Source: a virus. From it: DNA of 42,777 bases. The notes under the pieces were generated by a model. That model saw nothing but the letters and a program-made list of their open reading frames with translations. It ran no database searches and was not told the origin of the DNA. This document shows, in pieces, positions 23,064 to 30,440 of this stretch (within the stretch, counting starts at the first letter, position 1; every line of letters starts with the position of its first letter). The DNA is taken from IMG/VR virus record IMGVR_UViG_3300020183_002723, positions 1 through 42,777 of that record. The stretch is one strand, 5' to 3'. The translations under genes were made by a program, and so were the position numbers.

Positions 23064-23659
23064 TTTTTACAAATAAATGAAATTTGTTTAGTTCCAAAAT
23101 CACTTTCAATCTCTTCCGGATATATTTTATTAACTTCAATTATTTTAAAATGTTTTTCGATAATCCTAAACATTGTAGGTATTGTTCTGTAAATTGAACT
23201 ATAATTTGAGTTTAGTTGTTCCGAAAAGGTATCGACAAGTATGTCTTGTGTCTCCATTGAACATGGTGACTTTATATAAATTAAGTCGGACTGAATTCTA
23301 CTTAGATTATCGTGAATTATATCTTCATCAAATAAAAACGGAATAACACCGGAAAATACAGTAACGTCTGTTTTTGGTAAATCCACCGGATTGTAACAAT
23401 CGTAATAACCCGTGATAGCTGGTATGTTCACCATCATTTTTTCAGCGATATCAAAAGCGTAAAATGTTTCAATGTTTGTTAATTCTTTTAAACATTTAAT
23501 TAAAGCTCCGTCACCACAACCTAAATCTAATAAACTACCTTTATCTTTAATCTTAGGTATTAAGTAATTTAACTCGTGTAAACGTCTATCTTTTATTGTT
23601 CCATAGTTTGGGTATTGTTCTTGGTTCACCCAAAATTTTCTAGCTGTGTCTTTTCCCAT
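23060..23659 (-). CDS. SAM-dependent methyltransferase
   Basis: The 199-residue class I methyltransferase has motif I GSLLDLGCGDGALIKCL (41-57), a motif II-like TFYAFDIAEKMM (about 64-75) and TDVTVFSGVIPFLFDEDII (about 95-113) at the motif IV position. LHELNYLIPKIKDKG precedes motif I. The substrate is unknown; the setting among LicD, nucleotidyltransferase and glycosyltransferase genes suggests methylation of a sugar or small alcohol rather than DNA, and no DNA methyltransferase target motif (such as DPPY) is seen. It overlaps the LicD gene by 4 bases. Confidence 0.85.
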   Translation of the reverse strand: MGKDTARKFWVNQEQYPNYGTIKDRRLHELNYLIPKIKDKGSLLDLGCGDGALIKCLKELTNIETFYAFDIAEKMMVNIPAITGYYDCYNPVDLPKTDVTVFSGVIPFLFDEDIIHDNLSRIQSDLIYIKSPCSMETQDILVDTFSEQLNSNYSSIYRTIPTMFRIIEKHFKIIEVNKIYPEEIESDFGTKQISFICKK

Positions 23660-23660
23660 A

Positions 23661-24497
23661 TTATCTCATTTTTTTAGATTCTAATATACCACTTCTCGGT
23701 ATAAATTTACATTTAACATTATTTATTTTACACCATTCGAGTACTTCTTCATTTCCAGATAACAATAATTTACCAAAAGGGTCTGATTTTTGTTCGGTTA
23801 ATTTACCACTAAATTTTACAACCCTTACACCAATATTTTCTATTTCGGAAACAATCTCATCTTGTGTGTACTTTGAATTTGGTGGTACATCGTTGGTTAC
23901 AACTACAGTTAAATTATAATCCTTTTTTAATTTTAAAATAGTTGTTGCGTGACCAAAGTGTGGAGGGTTAAATTTACCAACAAAATAAGCTTCAGGTTTC
24001 ATCATATTTATTTGTTTTTGTATATATGACCTGGTTTCGTCAATCTCATTTAAATATTTTTTATTATGATCAATCTCCTCATTTATTGTACTATCATAAA
24101 CCAAATGACTACAATCCCTTTTTTCACCAATTTTTAATGTGGACAGATCAGTAGGTATGTCATCCTTAGTAAAAAAAAACTTATGTCGTGTTGTCCTTGG
24201 TTTTAATAGTTCACATCTATTTAAAATATCATACTTTGTCAATCCAATACCAGTACTTATTCTCTCGTCAAGGTAGTCTACCCACAATACCGGGATATTC
24301 AGATACCCATTTTTATAAAAAAATACATATCTATGACTACCATCCAAAATTGTCCCACTATTAATATCGGCGATTATTGGTTTATTTACCACACCGTTAA
24401 TCATTGATTCTAAATTTGACAGGTGGTGTTTAAATACTAATTCTAACGGGTTTAGTCTGTTAATATCCACAATCTCATATATTGGGTATTTTTTCAT
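23661..24497 (-). CDS. Fusion: ParB/SerK-like domain plus cytidylyltransferase-like domain
   Basis: The 278-residue protein has two domains. Residues about 1-130 resemble the ParB/Srx-fold small-molecule kinases of the SerK/SbnI type: KPIIADINSGTILDGSHRYV (39-58), NIPVLWVDYLDERI (67-80) and LLKPRTTRHKFFF (97-109), where LDG-x-HRY and the K-x-TRH motif are shared with serine kinases. Residues about 168-278 are an HxGH nucleotidyltransferase: AYFVGKFNPPHFGHATTILK with HFGH at 180-183, and a C-terminal SGILESKKMR like the usual S-S-T-x-I-R. It could phosphorylate a small alcohol or amino acid and then activate it as a nucleotide diphosphate derivative, but this is inference. It overlaps the next glycosyltransferase gene by 4 bases. 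Confidence 0.8.
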   Translation of the reverse strand: MKKYPIYEIVDINRLNPLELVFKHHLSNLESMINGVVNKPIIADINSGTILDGSHRYVFFYKNGYLNIPVLWVDYLDERISTGIGLTKYDILNRCELLKPRTTRHKFFFTKDDIPTDLSTLKIGEKRDCSHLVYDSTINEEIDHNKKYLNEIDETRSYIQKQINMMKPEAYFVGKFNPPHFGHATTILKLKKDYNLTVVVTNDVPPNSKYTQDEIVSEIENIGVRVVKFSGKLTEQKSDPFGKLLLSGNEEVLEWCKINNVKCKFIPRSGILESKKMR

Positions 24498-26005
24498 ATT
24501 AAAATAAATTTATCTTTTATTTTATTCATATTTTCTTTAATCACCGGAAGTAGATTATTTAAATAATCGTATTTTAATTTTTCCAAATTTTCCGGATCAT
24601 CGTTTCTGGTTTGGGACTCATAATGGTAAGCTACACAATCTGAACAAGTGTAATTCTTTAAACCCATGGATAGAGTTTTAATATTTAGCTCAACATCCTC
24701 GAAACAAGAAATATATTCTTGGTTAAACATACCAGATTTAATAAATAGTTCTTTTCTAATCATAAGTAATCCACCGGTATTTCCAAAATTTTCAACAATA
24801 CCAGTACGGTAATTATAATAATTTTTTAAATTGTGGTGTCCTACCTGTATTGAATTATTTGTTCTTAATAACCCAACAAACACGCCGTCGTGTTGTATCG
24901 TGTTGTCCTCAAAATGTAATCTGGACCCAACCGTACCAGTTAAAAGTTTGGTATTATAAACATTTAACATGCCACCAATTACATCATTTAATACCTTAAT
25001 GTCGTTGTTACAGAATAACAAAAATTCATAATCATCATTAATATGATTTACTACAACGTCATTATTTATTTTAGCGAAATTATAATAATCATATTCTATT
25101 AGTTTTATATTACCAATGGGTAATACGTTTTCTATAATTAATGATTTCTCAAGATCATTAGATCCGGTGTCAGCGATAAAAACATCAAACAATTCTTTGT
25201 CACAATTTTCATATAATGAAACAATACAACTTGTTAATAAGTCGACTTTACCTTTTGTTGGTATTATAACAGCTACTTTTTTTTGTTTTTTATTTTTTTT
25301 AAAATTTATTTCCGGAGTGTAAATGATTTCCGGTTTTAAATCTAATGGGAGTACATCACCCCATTTAGTTAAAAACTTTGACTTAGACTCAAAAAACTCT
25401 TGGTTTGGTTGACCCACAGATTGGTGGGTTATCTCAAATGAGGAAGTAACTCCAATCTTAACACCGTCCATAAAGTTTGGGATACAAAATAAATGGTCAT
25501 AAAAATGAAATTTACCTATCGTCTCATCAAAATTATGTTTTATTTTTGTTTTATCAAAAGACATAAATAAACCATCAATTGTCACTACTGGGATTATGAA
25601 TGGTAATTTTGGTGAATACTTACTTAAAAATTTTTTACCTCCCTCCGGATGGTGATATACCTGACCAACCATTGTTTGTGACATCCTCTCCCAATAAACA
25701 CCCGATTCTGGGAAATAACAAGATCCAGCTTTCCCAATGATACCAAATTCAGGGTTATTAGAAAAATCATTCAATAATTTTTTACCCCAATTCCTTTCGA
25801 GTTTTATGTCATTGTGACAACAAACTACAATGTCATAAACTGATATTGTAATTCCTGAATTATAGATTTCAGACAGTGAATATTGATTATTGTTTTCATA
25901 TTCCAATATTTGAACATCAATTAGCCCAACTGTATCAAGTAAGTGTTGTTTAAATTTAGAGTTGTATTCCGAATCCTTGTGGGTCGAATAAATAATCGTT
26001 ATCAT
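24494..26005 (-). CDS. Two-domain GT-A glycosyltransferase (GT2-like tandem)
   Basis: The 503-residue protein contains two GT-A modules. The first (about 1-235) starts MITIIYSTHKDSEYNSKFKQ, with a metal site-like VVCCHNDIKLERNWG (61-75) and FYDHLFCIP; it resembles StrF-type domains. The second (about 240-490) starts KKVAVIIPTKGKVDLLTSCI and has FLLFCNNDIKVL (about 330, NND for DxD), GNTGGLLMIRKELFIKSG and CFEDVELNIKTLSMGLK (E-D-V-E acceptor motif). Together it could act as a chain-building enzyme with two specificities. It overlaps the dUTPase gene by 4 bases. Confidence 0.87.
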   Translation of the reverse strand: MITIIYSTHKDSEYNSKFKQHLLDTVGLIDVQILEYENNNQYSLSEIYNSGITISVYDIVVCCHNDIKLERNWGKKLLNDFSNNPEFGIIGKAGSCYFPESGVYWERMSQTMVGQVYHHPEGGKKFLSKYSPKLPFIIPVVTIDGLFMSFDKTKIKHNFDETIGKFHFYDHLFCIPNFMDGVKIGVTSSFEITHQSVGQPNQEFFESKSKFLTKWGDVLPLDLKPEIIYTPEINFKKNKKQKKVAVIIPTKGKVDLLTSCIVSLYENCDKELFDVFIADTGSNDLEKSLIIENVLPIGNIKLIEYDYYNFAKINNDVVVNHINDDYEFLLFCNNDIKVLNDVIGGMLNVYNTKLLTGTVGSRLHFEDNTIQHDGVFVGLLRTNNSIQVGHHNLKNYYNYRTGIVENFGNTGGLLMIRKELFIKSGMFNQEYISCFEDVELNIKTLSMGLKNYTCSDCVAYHYESQTRNDDPENLEKLKYDYLNNLLPVIKENMNKIKDKFILI

Positions 26006-26598
26006 ATTCCAGTACTACCAAAACCTTTATCAGATCTATCTTTATCTTCTATATTATTAACCATATTTAGTTTAATCCATTTACCACAAACTACGGGGGA
26101 TAACACCCCTTGAGCTATTTTTTGACCTTTTTGTATTTTTATTTTTTCTTTTGTGGTGTTAAATACAATTACTTTTATTTCACCGGTATATCCTTGATCT
26201 ACGGTTCCTGGAGAATTTAATACCATTAAACCTTGTTTTAAAGCTAAACCACTTTTTGATCTAATTTGGATTTCATAACCTTCTGGAATGTCAAAGTGTA
26301 TTCCGGTTGGAATTAGTGTTCTGTCAAATGGGTCGATGTCGATTTCATCAGTTGAATGTAGGTCAAATCCTGAATCTGTTGGATAAGCGTATTTTGGATA
26401 TACCGAGTTTTGATTTGATACACTATAATTAACCGTTAATTTATTATTTGATTTCAACATCTCATCTTCTAGTTCTTTGATGTCGAATCCGTGACGTTCA
26501 ATTACATCGTTAACAACAAGGTTCTCAATCTCGTCGTTAAATAATCTTTGTAAATCATCAATTTCTTTTTTTAGATCATCTAAGTTATTATTTTCCAT
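26002..26598 (-). CDS. dut: dUTPase (deoxyuridine triphosphatase) with N-terminal extension
   Basis: Hydrolyses dUTP to dUMP, keeping uracil out of DNA and supplying dTMP precursor. All five trimeric dUTPase motifs are present: AYPTDSGFDLHS (71-82), IRSKSGLAL (112-120), LNSPGTVDQGYTGEI (128-142, with the catalytic Asp/Tyr), KGQKIAQGV (157-165... by count) and RSDKGFGSTG (188-197). The first 55 residues are an additional acidic coiled-coil segment (DDLKKEIDDLQRLFNDEIEN), unusual for this family; it may add oligomerisation or a partner contact. It sits between an exonuclease and a glycosyltransferase. Confidence 0.95.
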   Translation of the reverse strand: MENNNLDDLKKEIDDLQRLFNDEIENLVVNDVIERHGFDIKELEDEMLKSNNKLTVNYSVSNQNSVYPKYAYPTDSGFDLHSTDEIDIDPFDRTLIPTGIHFDIPEGYEIQIRSKSGLALKQGLMVLNSPGTVDQGYTGEIKVIVFNTTKEKIKIQKGQKIAQGVLSPVVCGKWIKLNMVNNIEDKDRSDKGFGSTGI

Positions 26599-26599
26599 T

Positions 26600-27319
26600 T
26601 TACTGTAATGATTTTAATTTTTTTATTGTATCCACAAGTACAACAACATCTCTTTCACAATATTCCGATATCTCTTTCAACATACCCTTATCCCAATAAC
26701 ATTCATGTACCTTATCACCAGTAACTTCACCACCTTTTGGTGTTGGTATATCTAGTGAGGTACACATTAAGTCTAGTGATCCAATAGCGGTATAAGCTCC
26801 GTACTGCCAAATTTCACGAGTATCAAGTGCTTTAACCTCCCATGGTTTTGTGTCAAAAGAAGGTAGTATTGATGGTGGATTTAAACCATTAATTATCATT
26901 CTTTTAGCCATCATCGGTATATCAAAATTCTTGAGGTTGTGACCACAAAGATAGAAGTCTAATTTACCACATCTATCTAATAATTTTTGAACGTCAAGTA
27001 AAAGTTGTTTTTCGTCATCATTTGAAAATGTCTGTTGTTTAATTTCACCTTTTTCTGTGACAAAAGCCATTGATACACAGACTATTTTAGCGAACTCTGG
27101 CACCAAAGCTGTTCTAGTCGAGAATACAATATTTTTACGTTCGTCTAAGTTTTTACCGGCAATAGCGTCTTCCGGGAATCTTTTTAAAAACCAATCAAAA
27201 TACTTATCAAATTGACCAGCTAGTCTTGGATTCATGTCAAGACACGAATCATAATCTTTAGTTATTCCAACAGTTTCGATGTCTAGGAATAAAATTTTTG
27301 TAATTGGAATTGTTATCAT
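26600..27319 (-). CDS. DEDDy 3'-5' exonuclease (PolB-like)
   Basis: The 239-residue protein has the DEDD exonuclease residues: FLDIETVG (Asp13, Glu15), CGHNLKNFDIPMMAKRM (Asp133) and SEYCERDVVVLVDT (Tyr220, Asp224, the Y-x3-D pattern of the DEDDy class). It resembles the predicted PolB-like 3'-5' exonucleases common in Bacteroidetes and phages. There is no polymerase domain attached. Likely roles are DNA repair, proofreading in trans, or degradation of host or foreign DNA. It is in the non-structural operon next to dUTPase, consistent with replication or nucleotide functions. Confidence 0.9.
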   Translation of the reverse strand: MITIPITKILFLDIETVGITKDYDSCLDMNPRLAGQFDKYFDWFLKRFPEDAIAGKNLDERKNIVFSTRTALVPEFAKIVCVSMAFVTEKGEIKQQTFSNDDEKQLLLDVQKLLDRCGKLDFYLCGHNLKNFDIPMMAKRMIINGLNPPSILPSFDTKPWEVKALDTREIWQYGAYTAIGSLDLMCTSLDIPTPKGGEVTGDKVHECYWDKGMLKEISEYCERDVVVLVDTIKKLKSLQ

Positions 27320-27321
27320 TT

Positions 27322-28536
27322 TTATTTAATTAAGGATTTGTAAAATTCAGCTCTTTCTTTCGTAACATTATTTAAATCATATCGATCTTTAACGGTTTCG
27401 TATAGTCTTTCACCCAAATCAGTTATCATGTTTGGGTTATTCACTAGTTTTTTAATGTACTTGGACCAATCTCCGTGATTTCGATGTTCATCGACTAATA
27501 AAGCGTTACCATCAGTAAACTCACCATTTTTTAAAGCGTGTTTTAAATCGATCGTGTATGGACCAACATTTGAAGCTATTAAAGCTTTTTTATAGAATCC
27601 GGCCTCAATAACTTTTAATTGTGATTTCATACGATTAAATACGTGATTTTTTATTGGTGCCAATGATATATCAAATTTAGAATAATTTCTAGCGTATGTG
27701 TTTACCGGTCTAGTCCAAACTCTAACATAATTTTCTTTCTCGACTCCAGGATAATCGTTCTCGGTAAATGTATTTAAATAATCACGATATTTTGGTGTAA
27801 TGATTTTATAATTATCGGTAAATATTTCCTCATATTTAACCCAAACAGTTTCTTCTGGCCTTATTGGTCTTTGGGTTTTTTGACCGGTTTGTTTGTTAAT
27901 TTCAGTCACCTGTCCTCTGGTATCAAAACCACACACGAAAAATTGTAATTTATCCTGTACGGTACTTAATTTAGATACCATCCCATCAAGTAACTTTAAA
28001 TCGTGTAAATGTGATGACCCACCTAACCATCCAACTCTAATTTTATCTGATGGTTGTGTTGTTTCTGTAAATTGTGGGTCTTTTGGGTCTACAGCATTTG
28101 GGAAAACGACAACGTTTTTGTTTATTTTTCTGATTTCGTCAGCGAAAATTTCTGTGGTTGTAATCACATATGAGGAAACCTTTAAATTGTTTCTTATTTT
28201 TTCGTGTATTTTATTTTGTAGTATTAACTGGTGTATTGGGTGTTCTGGTGTAGGTAACCAATAATCATCAATATCAGCCACAACAACAATCCCCATTGAT
28301 TTTAATTTTTCAATTATTGTTACACAATTATCATAATCCTGTCCAATATTTCGATGAAAATGAACAATACTATAATTTTTCCAGTAACTAATATCATCAA
28401 TTCTTGGGTTGTAGTCTATGTCAACGTGAAAATCGTTAGGGTACATATTTTGTAGTTTAACATGTGGGTCAACACTTCTAAATTTACCAACACCAGACTG
28501 ATCTGATGGTAATACTAATACTTTAATTTTTTCCAT
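27322..28536 (-). CDS. GT-B family glycosyltransferase (GT4-like), first gene of non-structural operon
   Basis: I take the ATG at 28536; the longer frame to 28611 adds 25 AT-rich residues (MGFFIFIKVDIFCFF...) that reach into the terminator region. The 404-residue protein starts MEKIKVLVLPSDQSGVGKFR, a GT-B N-terminal strand and Gly loop, then has VVADIDDYWLPTPEHPIHQL, VITTTEIFADEIRK, VVFPNAVDPKDPQF and IRVGWLGGSSHLHDLKLLDG, a pattern seen in phage and bacterial GT4-like proteins. The C-terminal donor site is KSQLKVIEAGFYKKALIASN. The sugar and acceptor are unknown. It probably opens the operon running down to the late sigma; a clear promoter was not found, only a weak TACTTTTA (28554-28561) with poor -33 spacing. 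Confidence 0.87.
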   Translation of the reverse strand: MEKIKVLVLPSDQSGVGKFRSVDPHVKLQNMYPNDFHVDIDYNPRIDDISYWKNYSIVHFHRNIGQDYDNCVTIIEKLKSMGIVVVADIDDYWLPTPEHPIHQLILQNKIHEKIRNNLKVSSYVITTTEIFADEIRKINKNVVVFPNAVDPKDPQFTETTQPSDKIRVGWLGGSSHLHDLKLLDGMVSKLSTVQDKLQFFVCGFDTRGQVTEINKQTGQKTQRPIRPEETVWVKYEEIFTDNYKIITPKYRDYLNTFTENDYPGVEKENYVRVWTRPVNTYARNYSKFDISLAPIKNHVFNRMKSQLKVIEAGFYKKALIASNVGPYTIDLKHALKNGEFTDGNALLVDEHRNHGDWSKYIKKLVNNPNMITDLGERLYETVKDRYDLNNVTKERAEFYKSLIK

Positions 28537-28594
28537 AATATTTTTTATTCTTGTAAAAGTATACCAAAAAAAACAAAAAATATCAACCTTTATA

Positions 28595-28628
28595 AAAATA
28601 AAAAACCCCAATCGAGATGATTGAGGTT
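28595..28628 (-). terminator. Rho-independent terminator of the 31.4-28.6 kb operon
   Basis: On the minus strand AACCTCAATC (28628-28619), loop ATCTC, GATTGGGGTT (28613-28604), with one G-T pair, followed by TTTTTATTTTTA. It lies 25 bases after the last gene of the small-protein operon and just upstream of the next operon's first gene. Confidence 0.88.
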
Positions 28629-28652
28629 ACAAATATACGGTTATTTTATTAA

Positions 28653-29225
28653 TTACTGCTGTATTTTTTTTATTTTAGTTAGTCTACCTTCAAAAATGTG
28701 TTTACCAACTCTAAATTTAAACGCTTCGTTACTTTTTGTTTCTGATTCGGTAAGTATACCGTTCTCCCTTAGTACGTCCTCGATGACCTCACGAATCACT
28801 GACTTTAGGTCGGTTGATGTGTTCTGAGATGGTTTTGTTATTTCCGACATCAGTTCACCATTAGCTTTCGTATTCATTAATCTTGAAGCTCTCTCAACCA
28901 ATTCTTCAGATAAAACAGAGTTACTCTGTACCCCCATGGTTGGCTGTTGAATTGGATGTTCGATCATTAATTGTTTTATTTCGTCAGGTAAATTTGAATT
29001 TAATATCCTATCGTTAGTTGGTATTTCGTAATTACGTGTTACTGGTTTACTTTCCATTATCATTTCTTCCGGAATATTATACGATCCAGTTACTGGTTGG
29101 AAATTTTCAACTTGTGGTGTTGATAACCTACTTTCACTAACACTACCTCGGTTAATTGTATTGTGTTTCTCCATTATTTTTTTGGAGATCATTAATTTTT
29201 GTAATAATTCTTGTTCTGAATTCAT
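28653..29225 (-). CDS. Hypothetical protein, last gene of small-protein operon
   Basis: The 190 residues begin with a helix (EQELLQKLMISKKIMEKHNT), followed by a disordered Pro/Asn/Ser-rich part with short repeated pieces (QPVTGSYNIPEE and KPVTRNYEIPTN, about 43-70), then LPDEIKQLMIEHPIQQPTMG and a helix (LKSVIREVIEDVLRENGILT). It ends with AFKFRVGKHIFEGRLTKIKK, a small strand-turn-strand unit. No family is recognised. The helix-plus-short-strand ending could be a capsid- or tail-binding tag. It shares a transcript with the four genes upstream and is followed by a terminator. Confidence 0.75.
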   Translation of the reverse strand: MNSEQELLQKLMISKKIMEKHNTINRGSVSESRLSTPQVENFQPVTGSYNIPEEMIMESKPVTRNYEIPTNDRILNSNLPDEIKQLMIEHPIQQPTMGVQSNSVLSEELVERASRLMNTKANGELMSEITKPSQNTSTDLKSVIREVIEDVLRENGILTESETKSNEAFKFRVGKHIFEGRLTKIKKIQQ

Positions 29226-29231
29226 ATTATA

Positions 29232-29681
29232 TTAAATTTGTTCTGGTCCTTCAGGTTCTACCGGTTGTATGGGTTCTACAGGTTCTACCGGTTGTACATT
29301 GTCGAACTTAGCGTTTATTATCACTCTGATCATACTTTTATCACCGAGTGGGTTATAGTCCGGTCTCGGTTCATTAAACGTCTCGGTGGTTGGTTTTAGT
29401 GTTATAATTTTGTCCAGTCGAAACATCCTCCAACTCGGTAACGGTTTTTCACCTAGATAAGCTCTATGTGAGGAACCTTCAATGTCCCAAGCACGTAAAA
29501 CAGGATTATCCGATTTACTATACCCAAAACAAACGGGTTCAATTATCCTAAGACCACGACCACCAGGTTCATCACCCTCATAATAGATGATAACCCTTTT
29601 ACGTTCTCTAATAGCTTTTACGACTGAATCAATAGAAGCTACTTCAAGAATAAGATCATTTAATGTATTGTAAAGTTTCAT
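29232..29681 (-). CDS. WYL-domain-like protein
   Basis: Residues about 19-98 of 149 look like a WYL domain: SVVKAIRERKRVIIYYEGDE, RGLRIIEPVCFGYSKSDNPV, LRAWDIEGSSHRAY and WRMFRLDKIITLKPT, giving the pattern 'I-x-x-A-I-x-x-x-x-x-V-x-I-x-Y ... R-x-IEP-x-x-x-G ... LRA-x-D ... FRLD-x-I'. WYL domains sense nucleic acids or nucleotides in bacterial transcription and defence regulators. There is no attached helix-turn-helix; instead the C-terminus is a Pro/Glu/Val repeat (VEPVEPIQPVEPEGPE). It may be a standalone ligand-binding protein. Its start codon overlaps the stop of the gene upstream by one base. Confidence 0.75.
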   Translation of the reverse strand: MKLYNTLNDLILEVASIDSVVKAIRERKRVIIYYEGDEPGGRGLRIIEPVCFGYSKSDNPVLRAWDIEGSSHRAYLGEKPLPSWRMFRLDKIITLKPTTETFNEPRPDYNPLGDKSMIRVIINAKFDNVQPVEPVEPIQPVEPEGPEQI

Positions 29682-29968
29682 TACGCTGATGGTGTTGTGT
29701 ACGGCTTGTCTTTTTGGTATTCATTAATTTTTATTTCATTAATTCTTTCAATGTTGTCAACTGAAGATCCACCATTTGTTGTGTCTAGGAAAGATCCGGT
29801 TCCTTTACCATATTCGTCACCATCACTAATAGCGTCAGGATTTGTTGATGAATAAGGATTTACGGGCTTATAATCATTTTTAGGGATTAATCTTTGTCTT
29901 TGTTGTTCTGCGATTTGTGACAACTCATTATTTGGTTGACTAAAATCTAAATGTTCTGTAGTCGGCAT
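29681..29968 (-). CDS. Small disordered hypothetical protein
   Basis: The 95 residues are polar and low in hydrophobics (PTTEHLDFSQPNNELSQIAE; DYKPVNPYSSTNPDAISDGD), ending in a short helix (IERINEIKINEYQK). It is probably disordered, perhaps a linker or virion-internal protein. No family is recognised. It is coupled by a one-base overlap to the WYL-like gene and starts 1 base after the gene upstream ends. Confidence 0.7.
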   Translation of the reverse strand: MPTTEHLDFSQPNNELSQIAEQQRQRLIPKNDYKPVNPYSSTNPDAISDGDEYGKGTGSFLDTTNGGSSVDNIERINEIKINEYQKDKPYTTPSA

Positions 29969-29969
29969 G

Positions 29970-30440
29970 TTAAATTATTTTTTTCATTATTTCGTTTATT
30001 CTCTTTAGAGATTCGGTTATTTTTAATTCATCAGTTAAATTACTATGATCCTTAGATGGTCTAACCATGTCACCTAACCACCCAAGATCGTCAACTAATT
30101 GTTGGTTAACGTCGTCAGGTACAAAGTCTCTTCTAATTTCTTTATATTGACTGTCATCGTTTCTCATGTCACCTAAAGTTTTATTAACCCAAGACCTCAT
30201 ATAGTCAGCTCCATTTAATATAAAGGGAGCGTCCTTACCGTCACCGGTATAATTGTCAAACCAATTTTTAATTCTACCGAGTTGTTGATATGTTACAGAT
30301 CCGGTGTCTCTAAGTTCTTTGTTTCTCATATGTCCTTCGGTTGATGAGTTCGAGTCTGGAAACATATCGTAACACTTCTGTAAGTATTCAGTCACCTCTT
30401 TTGGTAATTCAATGACTTTTCCGTATAAATCTTTATTCAC
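29970..30440 (-). CDS. Hypothetical protein, conserved-looking
   Basis: The 156 residues read as an all-helical globular protein: LPKEVTEYLQKCYDMFPDSN, VTYQQLGRIKNWFDNYTGDG, DYMRSWVNKTLGDMRNDDSQ and a C-terminal helix LKRINEIMKKII. I recall similar unnamed proteins in T4-like phages but cannot name a family. The start overlaps the LETM1-like gene by 8 bases. The amphipathic C-terminal IKRI/RINEI type helix also appears in other small proteins of this window. Confidence 0.7.
   Translation of the reverse strand: MNKDLYGKVIELPKEVTEYLQKCYDMFPDSNSSTEGHMRNKELRDTGSVTYQQLGRIKNWFDNYTGDGKDAPFILNGADYMRSWVNKTLGDMRNDDSQYKEIRRDFVPDDVNQQLVDDLGWLGDMVRPSKDHSNLTDELKITESLKRINEIMKKII

Noticed and set aside
28537-28611. 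N-terminal extension of the GT-B gene
   Set aside because: Hydrophobic AT-rich codons that reach into the upstream terminator; the GT-B fold starts at the ATG at 28536.
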